DNA from: Mesorhabditis belari
Taxonomy: Eukaryota; Nematoda; Chromadorea; Rhabditida; Rhabditidae
Assembly (NCBI GenBank): GCA_958450365.1
Contig: CAUEEP010000897.1
Coordinates: 451,001-515,000, forward strand
Length of the DNA: 64,000 bases
Reading direction: 5' to 3'
Below are positions 43,501 through 52,500 of the stretch, piece after piece. The notes beneath the pieces are model-generated. The model searched no databases and was not told the DNA's origin. It saw only the letters and a program-made list of their open reading frames with translations. The translations under genes and the position numbers were made by a program. The number at the start of each line of letters is the position of its first letter. The stretch's first letter is position 1.

Positions 43501-46500
43501 TGTTCAATTGCCATATTCTTGGTATCATTAGATGCACCAAGTCTTCCTCTGTCGACTGGTACAAAAACTATTTAAATTGAACAGCCCGACACAAAGATAT
43601 TTGAGTTCAAAGTTAGATTGCCAATGGCAAAAAGGCGGGACGACGGACCCTCCATGGCAAAAGGGGCGGGGCACGTATCAAATGTCCCACATTCTTAGAA
43701 TGCAAACTAGAAAATCCATTTGCACGTCAATGTACCAGAATTTCTGTGTTTTCTTGTCTTAAACGAATTGAAGGTTGGCCCAATAGTTGAGCGGTTCTCT
43801 TAAATGATTTGCTCTCAAAACACATCCTTTCTAGTGCACTTGATCCTCATTTTCTCTGCAAAACTGACTTATTTCTGCAAAGAAAATGCAGAAAATGTTG
43901 AATCGAGTTTGTTAGAAAGAGTTTCGACTTTCAAAATACAAAGTATACTACAAAGAAGAAATCTGTCGGGTAATCGCTAGGTATTTTGCATGTCTTTACC
44001 GTTTTTGACTAAAGCAAAGATAATTTACGATCCTCTTGTATACTTTGTACTTAAATCCCATAAACGCACGCTTTCTTGTGTACTCAGTTCTTCGATTTCT
44101 TTCAAAACCAGCGCATTTCTGCAAGAAAAATACAATAAATGAAGCAATCGATTCCCCATACCTCCATAAAGCTTTTGATTTTCAATGTAATCTTTGTTCT
44201 TCATGTAACTTCGTGTTTTTTTTTTAAAGTTTCTGAGTAAAGTATTATATAAATACTTTATTCAGAAAGAAATAAAGTGCGAAAAATGTACTAGATAAAA
44301 GATCACAAAGTCACTTAAAATGCAAGGAAATAGCCCTTTTAAAATCAGACACGGTGGAGATCAAACGCAACTTGTTGGGAAGGGCATTCCAAACTTTAGT
44401 CACACGATTTACGAAAAAAGCTCTAGAGGATTTAGAGAAAGCAGATTCGGGATGCAAGATAAAAGAGCCACGCCTAGTCGCCAAAAGCCTCGAGTTTAGT
44501 CGAAAAAGATTTTTAAAAAGAGGGTTTTGATGTTTTCCTTTTACAATTTTAAAGCACTCAACCAAATCTATGAGAAGACGGCGTTGTTCTAAGGTTTCAA
44601 GTGAGAAAAGTTTCAATCTATGTTTATAAGTATTGAAGTAAAGTGTTGAAAATAAGCAGTAAACTTCAACGAATTTTTTATGGGGAATGGTTACGCTAGA
44701 ACTAGGCTATTTCTAGAACATAAACGCTAGGCGGAGGCGGAAAAAATGTCCGTAATTCTTGAACACTCTGTACAACGTTATTAAAAAGGAAACCCTTTTT
44801 AATAACGTTAAAAACTCTACGCTAGTTTATGAGGTGTATTTACAAAATTCGAGCTCAAAATACACCAAATTGCAAATACTTTTTCACCATTTTTTTTCCT
44901 CAAAACGTCAAATGAATTATTGGCTTTGCGGGGGTAAATCTATAAATTTTCTGTCGCAAAAATTTTGTCTTTTTCCTCCAGCCAATGATAAAACATGTTG
45001 CTAAGGAACGGGAATTGAAAAAAAAAGAAAAATTCTCAATTTACTTTCGATTTTTTCATATGGCGATGGACCCCGGGAAATCCCTGAAATCTTGACTTTT
45101 TACTAATAATGAGGATTGGACATTTTATACTAATAATGAGGATTGAAGGGAAATTTGAAAGGAAATGGTTCGAGTTGGAAAAAGGAATTGATGGATTTTG
45201 GATTTTGGATTAGTCAAACTGCAAAAAGCTTTGGTGTATTTTAAAAAAGGTTTCATCGCTTATAAATCAATAAATCAATCAATAAATCTATCGATAAATC
45301 AATCAATAAATCAATCAATAAATCAATCAATAAATTTATAAATAAATTAAGAAATCTTTTGACCTATAAATCAATTTTACTATATATTTTTAAAATTCGA
45401 AAAATTTTGGACAATGTCTATCGGTCGGCCGACACTTCAGAGGGCCTAGATTGGTCAAAATTGAGCCAATCGATCTGATTTTTCTGGAGATAAATCTTAA
45501 GGATATCTCTTGGAATGGTGCCAATTATCTAATCGATTCAAGTTTTCAACTTTTCTATATAGCTTTTCAGTTTAAAGACGGGTGTCGCTCGGCCACCCAT
45601 TTTTGGGATTAACGCGACACTCGGCTCTAAACTTTGAAAAGCTATATAAAAAAGTTGAAAGCTTGAATCGATTAGATAACGAGCACCGCTCCAGGAGGCA
45701 GACTTAAGATTTATCTCCAGAAAAATCAGAACCATTGGCTCAATTTTGGTCAATCCAGGCCCTCTGAAGTGAGGCGCTATAATTGTGGGCCAAAGACAAG
45801 CTACGCTCAACTATGTAGGCCCATGAAAAAAGCGCAGATTAGGTTTTCCCATTCAAGATACAAATTTGCACCCACCCAGCTAGATTTGCTTATCGATACA
45901 AACGGCAAGCTCATGTTTGACCGTTCAGATCTTGGTTTCTTGAACAGCTATCAATCTGTAAATTGTTTCATTGGAAAGTCAAGAATGTCAGCTTTTGATT
46001 GCTATTTTATACATAGTAAATTCTCATAGGTGAGTGCTTTAGAAAGCTTTAGAGAGCCTTAGAAAGCTCAATACTTATCGATACTCAAATATCAATAGGC
46101 TTAAGGATAATCGATACTTTCGATATTGATAAATATCGATAAGGTTTATTAGGTGCTTACTCATTAAAAGTTGCTATGTATAAAATAGCAATCAAAAGCT
46201 GACATTCTTGACTTTCCAATGAAACAATTTACAGATTGATAGCTGTTCAAGAAACCAAGATCTGAACGGTCAAACATGAGCTTGCCGTTTGTAGCGATAA
46301 TATCGATAAGCAAGTCTACACCCAGAAAAGTAAAATTGTTCAGCCTCAATGTTTGAATGGTTTACATTTAAAAGACTTGATCTTGACGTTTTTACGTTTC
46401 TTTGGATATTGCGACTGGAATCTTACAGTACCTTAATGTAAGCTATAGACCTTTTTCGCTTAATCTAATCAACTTGGTCTTATAGAACCTGATTTTCATT

Positions 46501-49500
46501 GTTTCAGTCTAAAGCTATTCCTAAATAAGTTTTATCTGCTAATTTATAAATTTAAAAGCTATGTAGAGTGAAATCAATTGGCTTTTGAGGTTTAAAGGCT
46601 TTTGAGGTTTCTATTTTCATCCTTGTAGCATATTTTTCACCATTTAACGTTCTAAATCTCTTAGAAACCAAATTTGAAGACAAAAATCGAAAACTTACTT
46701 TTTAAAGAGTTAAGAGTTAAAGGGTTTAATTTTGTTTAATTTCAAGAGTTAGTCAATGTTTTATTTGTTTTATTTGTTTTATTTGTTTTTCCTTTGTTGT
46801 TCCTTTGCTTTTCCTTTGCTTTTCCTCTGCTTTTCCTTTGCTTTTCTTTTGCTTTTCCTCTGCTTTTCCTTTGCTTTTCCTTTGCAACACTTTTCCTCAT
46901 CTGATCAAAGATTGATAAAAAAAAGTTTCCTCGAGATGGTCTTAAAGATAGAAGAGAGAATTTCTCAAACAAAGCCTCTTCACAGTCTTTTTTTTCCCTT
47001 TCTGACCCCATCAAGTGGTCAAACGCATTTTCGGATTTCTCACGAGAAAAGTGGAGAAAAGTAGAGAAAAATGGACTCAATTCTACGCAATTTGGTGCTG
47101 ATAGAGCCAAGAATTGATTAACTACAGGGAAATTGGATAAATCAATTACGAAAAACCGAAGCCTAAGGCATCGTTGTCATAAAATATGTCAAAGATTTCA
47201 TCATGTTTATCTTTTGTTTTAGGTGGAGCTTCTCGAGCGGTTGAACACCTTCCGCCGGAACAAGGAACTCTGCGATGTTGTGCTTTTCGTCAAAGAACGC
47301 GAGATTTATGCGCATAAGGTAAATAATAAAAGAAGTGAAGGAATTGGAAAAAGTCTTGTTGAAAGGAAATGCAAGGAGGACATTAAAATCGAAGGGGGAA
47401 TGAAAATTAGTAAGACCAACTTACGATAAAACTTTAAGAAACTTTAAAGTACGTTTAACAAACTCAGATGTTGGTCGACTGCCTATGAAGGAATTGCATA
47501 AGAAGTGGTTCATTCCTAAAGTAAAGAAGTGAAGGAATTGGCAAGAAAAGGTAGCTTTTCGGAGAGCGGATTGAACCCTCGACCTCGACCAATTGACGTT
47601 TTGCTTTCCAAGCAATTCCTCTAACTACTGAGCGATCCGGTAACTTAACTTGCCAAGAGAAAGAGGGAAAGAGAAGGGGGAAGAAGAAAGGAAGAAAGAG
47701 AGAAGCAGATCTTCTTTTTCTTTGGTTTTACAATAAAAAATAAAGAAGCCAATGCGCCAGGAAGGGTTTTTCGAACTTTATCGCAATTACTCTCAAGATT
47801 AAGCGTAAAAATTTGAATTCAAAATGAAAAATGCAAAAGGAAACACAGGCCTATAAGAGTCACAAGTACTTTTTACAATTTTGAGCCCCAAAAATTGCAG
47901 GTTGTGTTGGCGTCAGTCTCGCCGGCTCTCTGTGATATGTTTCTACGGGATAACAGTGAACGGGCACGCTCTGGATCGAATGGTTAGTTAAAACCAAAAA
48001 CAAAACTTGTTACTATGGAGCTATATCACATTTTATTTTTCTCATCTCATAACAGATCATTTTCAAATGAGAACAGAGTGCTTTCCTCTCAAATAAGACA
48101 TTCTGAAATACGCTATCAGTAAAAAAGTACTGTAGTTTTTGCTTTGGTTGGTTCATAAGGCATAAGGTTGGTAATAGGTTGGTCCATAAGTCTTTAGACA
48201 TTTTTTCTACGAGCATTTACTATAAATGTTTACTACTAATATACGTTTACTAGACTTACTATAATTCACCAATTCACCTACAATTGGATCATTAGAGAGG
48301 TCTACTATTTCCCTACAAAATAACGTTCAAATCTTATGAAAATGGCAAAAAAGCACTTTATACACTTCTGCGGCCTTATATACCGTTGCAGCCCTATATA
48401 TGGCTGCGGCCTTATATACGCCTGCGGCCTTATATACACCTGCGGCCTTATGTACAGCTGCGGCTTTATATACGGTTGCAGCCCTATATACGGTTGCAGC
48501 CCTATATATGACTGCGGCCTTATATACGCCTGCGGCTTTATATACTCCTGCGGCCTTATGTACAGCTGCGGCTTTATATACGGTTGCAGCCCTATATATG
48601 ACTGCGGCCTTATATACGCCTGCGGCTTTATATACTCCTGCGGCCTTATGTACAGCTGCGGCTTTATATACGGTTGCAGCCCTATATATGGCTGCGGCCT
48701 TATATACGCCTGCGGCTTTATATACTTCTGCGGCCTTATATACGGTTGCAGCCCTATATATGGCTGCGGCCTTATGTACGGCTGCGGCTTTATATACGGC
48801 TGCGGGTTTATAAACGTCTGCGGCCCTATATACGGCGGCGGCTTTATATACGGCGGCGGCTTTATATACGACTGCGGCTTTATATACAACTGTGGCTTTA
48901 TATACGGCTGCGGTTTTATAAACGTCTGCGGTCATGTATAGGGCTGCGGCTTTATATACGCATCAAGGTTTTAGAACGCTTTTTAGAACGCCTTATCTGA
49001 CGTTTATTTGACGTTTATTTGACGTGTTATTCAAATAAGAAATTACTTCAGTGAATTTATTCAAATAATTATTAGTTTGACTAGTGAGAGGAACACACTC
49101 TAAATGAGAATGCCTTGTTCAAGGAACAGCTACGCTCGGCTTTAGTTTAGCTTTAGCTTTAGCTAAGTAGACTAGATAAACATGAGCATAGCCTAGATAG
49201 ACGCTTTGGCGTATTCAATAAAACAAAAAACTGCAGTTTAAATTATTTTTTGATCTTTTAGGCGGTGGCTCAACTCCTCCGGGTGTCTCCACTCCAACCT
49301 CCGGCGCTCCACCCCCACCCACAACAACCACAACCGTCAACGGCCAACAAATGGCCTATTTCGAGTTTGCTCAAACCGATTACGATTGTTTCCTCGCATT
49401 GGTCAATTATGCTTACACCGCTTAGTGAGTTTTCACCTTTTCAAGTGAAAAACATTCTGATTCAGCCTCGAGATCAGTAGCAAGAAGGTGGCCGAACTCT

Positions 49501-52500
49501 ACAAGACAGCTTACGCTCTTCAAATGACTCATGTGGCGAAAGCTTGTGCCTCGTATTTGGCTGAGAATCTCTCCATTCACAATTGCATTGGTTGGTTTGA
49601 GAAAAGCTTCTAGACTTCTAGACTTCTAGGCTTCTAGACTTACTATGAGACTTCTAGAGCTTTACTGTACTGCTTTACTGTATAGCACAAATCATTACAA
49701 TCATCTACAAAGCCAACTTTTGCAGGAATCCGTCGTCAAGCCAACTTCAACAAAGATACGATTCTCGTTGACAAAGTCGACACGTACATCACTGAGAATT
49801 TCGCGCAAATTGCTGAGGAAAGCTCCGAGTTTCCGCAATTGTCCGTTGTCAAGGTAAGAATTCGAGATTTCGACTTTGCTTGTTGTTGGTTTTGTTGTTT
49901 TGTTGTTTTTTTGTTTTGCAAGCGTTTTGTGGTCAGATTTTTATCATAGAAATTCATTGAACAGTTAAATATAAGGCAGAAAACTTGTTTTTGGACTCCT
50001 ATCATCTTAAATTGCAGACTCGTATCATCATTCCACTTGACGAGATGCAGAGTAAACGATTTGGGCAAAGCTTGGCCGAGCGAACGCTGAAATACTTTGA
50101 GAATTATAAAAGTCAACGAGGAGAGCACAATATTGATCAAATTGCGGCAAAGGTGAGGAAATTGATTTAGGAAAACTCAAAGTTAGATTGCCAATGGCAA
50201 AAGGGACGGGGCCTTCCTTTTATACGCGCCCACCTCTTTTGCCATTGGCAATCCAACTTGGAGCTCAAATATCTTGGTGTTGGGCTGTTCAATTTAAATA
50301 GTTTTTGTACCAATCGATAGAGAAAGACTTGGCACATCTAATGATACCAAGAAAATTTAAATTCAACAGCCCAACACCGAGATATTTAAGCTCAAAGTTG
50401 GATTGCGAAAAAGGGGCGGGGCGCGTATCAAATGTCCGCTAATCAAATTTTCTTGTCCAGAGCCATCTCCTCTACTTCGAGGCCGATCACTTGGCTGATT
50501 GTGCCGATTTGGACGATCGATCGTCGGTCGGCAGCTGTGATATCATTCAAGATTATAAGAAAAGCGGAAAGAAAACCGATACGTCGCAACAGGCGTCAGT
50601 TTTTACGGATGATTACAGCTTTATCTTTAAGCTGAGAATTGTAAAAATTAGTATAAAAGACATTGGCAAAGTACTATTAGTCCTACTAGATTTAAAATTT
50701 GAGAAAAGTTTTAGACTTGAGCTTCGAGCCGCTCCACCACAACACCGAGGCACTGGAGCGACAGCGGTACGACTGGACGCCTCGAGGGTTCCAAATGACA
50801 AGTGAGTGGCACAGGGTTATGTCAAAAGCAATAAATGGCCAGAAGCCTGGCTCTGGGACTGCCTGTCTTGGTCTGGCTTTGGTATGGTTTTGATCCATAA
50901 CAAGTACCAAAGTCAAGCGGAAGTCTGGCTCTGACTGACTGGCTAGACCTCTGCCTTTGTTGCTTTGGTGGCCTGGCCAAGTGTCTGGGAACAGGTCAGG
51001 CTTGAACCTGACCTCTGACCGGACTCTAGTCTGGCCTGGCCTAGCTTACAAGTTTTAGGCTTGCAACTCTTTTAGGGTTAATTACTCTAAAAGTAGTGCT
51101 TTTTGAGCTCAATTATTGCAAATGCGAGGTTATCTTGGCTAGCCCCGACGCCCCACTCCCTTTGCCATTGGCAATCCGACTTTCAACTCAAATATCTTGG
51201 TTTTGGGGTGTTCGATTTAAATATTCTTGATATCATTAGATACGCCAAGTCTTTCTCTATCGATTGGTACAAAAACTATTTAAATTGAACAGCCCGACAC
51301 AAAGATTTTGAGCTCAAAGGTAGATTGCCAATGGCAAAGAGGGTGGGGCCATGGACCTTCCATACCCGCCCTTCTTACCATTGGAAATCCAACTCTGAAC
51401 GCAATTATCTTGGTGTTGAGCTGTTCAATTTAAATAGTATTTGTACCAATCAACAGAGGAAGACTTGGTGCATCTAACGATACCAAGGATATTGCAATTG
51501 AACACCCCAACACCGAGATATTTAAACTCAAAGTTGGATTGCCAAAAAGGGGCGGGGCGCGTATTGAATGTCCCACAATCGAACAAATGACATGGATACA
51601 GTGGGTGAAAAGTACGGTAACTGTAATATTATAGTATAACTTATAATTCATTGTAAGAGATAGGGATAGGATCACGGTAGTTATTGGCACATTTTAGAGA
51701 AGGACATAAGTTCAGATTGTGGGGCATTTGATACGCCATTTGATAAAAAAAGATTTCACCAGTATAAAGTTTATTTTTTAAAAACTTTGAAAACTTTCAA
51801 AGACGTTTTAAAACTTTTCAACTTTCAGGTACGGCTCCACGGAAAGCCTTGACTCGGTGGGCAGCGGGGAAAGCGATCCGGAGAACACGATCAGCACGCG
51901 TCTCTTGGCCGTTCATCAAACATCTCCCGATTACTGGATGGCGTTGGTCATTTTGTACCATCGTCTCGTCGTTCTTTCCATTCAAATTACCGACGACGAG
52001 GAGCTGGGCGGAAAGAATGGACCAAAGCAAAATGGGATCGATGCTCAGAAGCAACACTTGTTGAACAAATTGGTGTCAGCTGCAGGAGCACAGCGAAAAC
52101 CGCTGCCGACAATGGGCGGAGCAAGAGCCTCGACTGGAGCCGTTTTCCTTGAGGGGAAAATTATTGTCTGTGGTGGGTTTTTGATCAGAAAATCTTGGCT
52201 TTACCGTACCTTACTCTAATAGGAAACCCTTAAGGCATAAAATGAGCGAAAAACCGCTTATCGGAACCTGTTGTGGAGTCGATAAGATAGGAGATCTAAG
52301 AGTTGGACTTCTGGAGACGCTGGCTTTACTAGTAGATCATCATTTGAGACTTTCTGGAAAGCCTAATAGTACTTGAATCATACGATTGTTGATTTGTAGA
52401 GCAAAATTTAATAAACTATAGATTTCTTGAATATTTACTTGATCTATTTGATCTATGGCTATGTAATAAAGTATTTTAGGTGGCTATGATCGTGGCGAGT

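Noticed and set aside
45769..46349. Same peptide encoded on both strands
   Set aside because: Explained by inverted-repeat arms, not by a gene pair.
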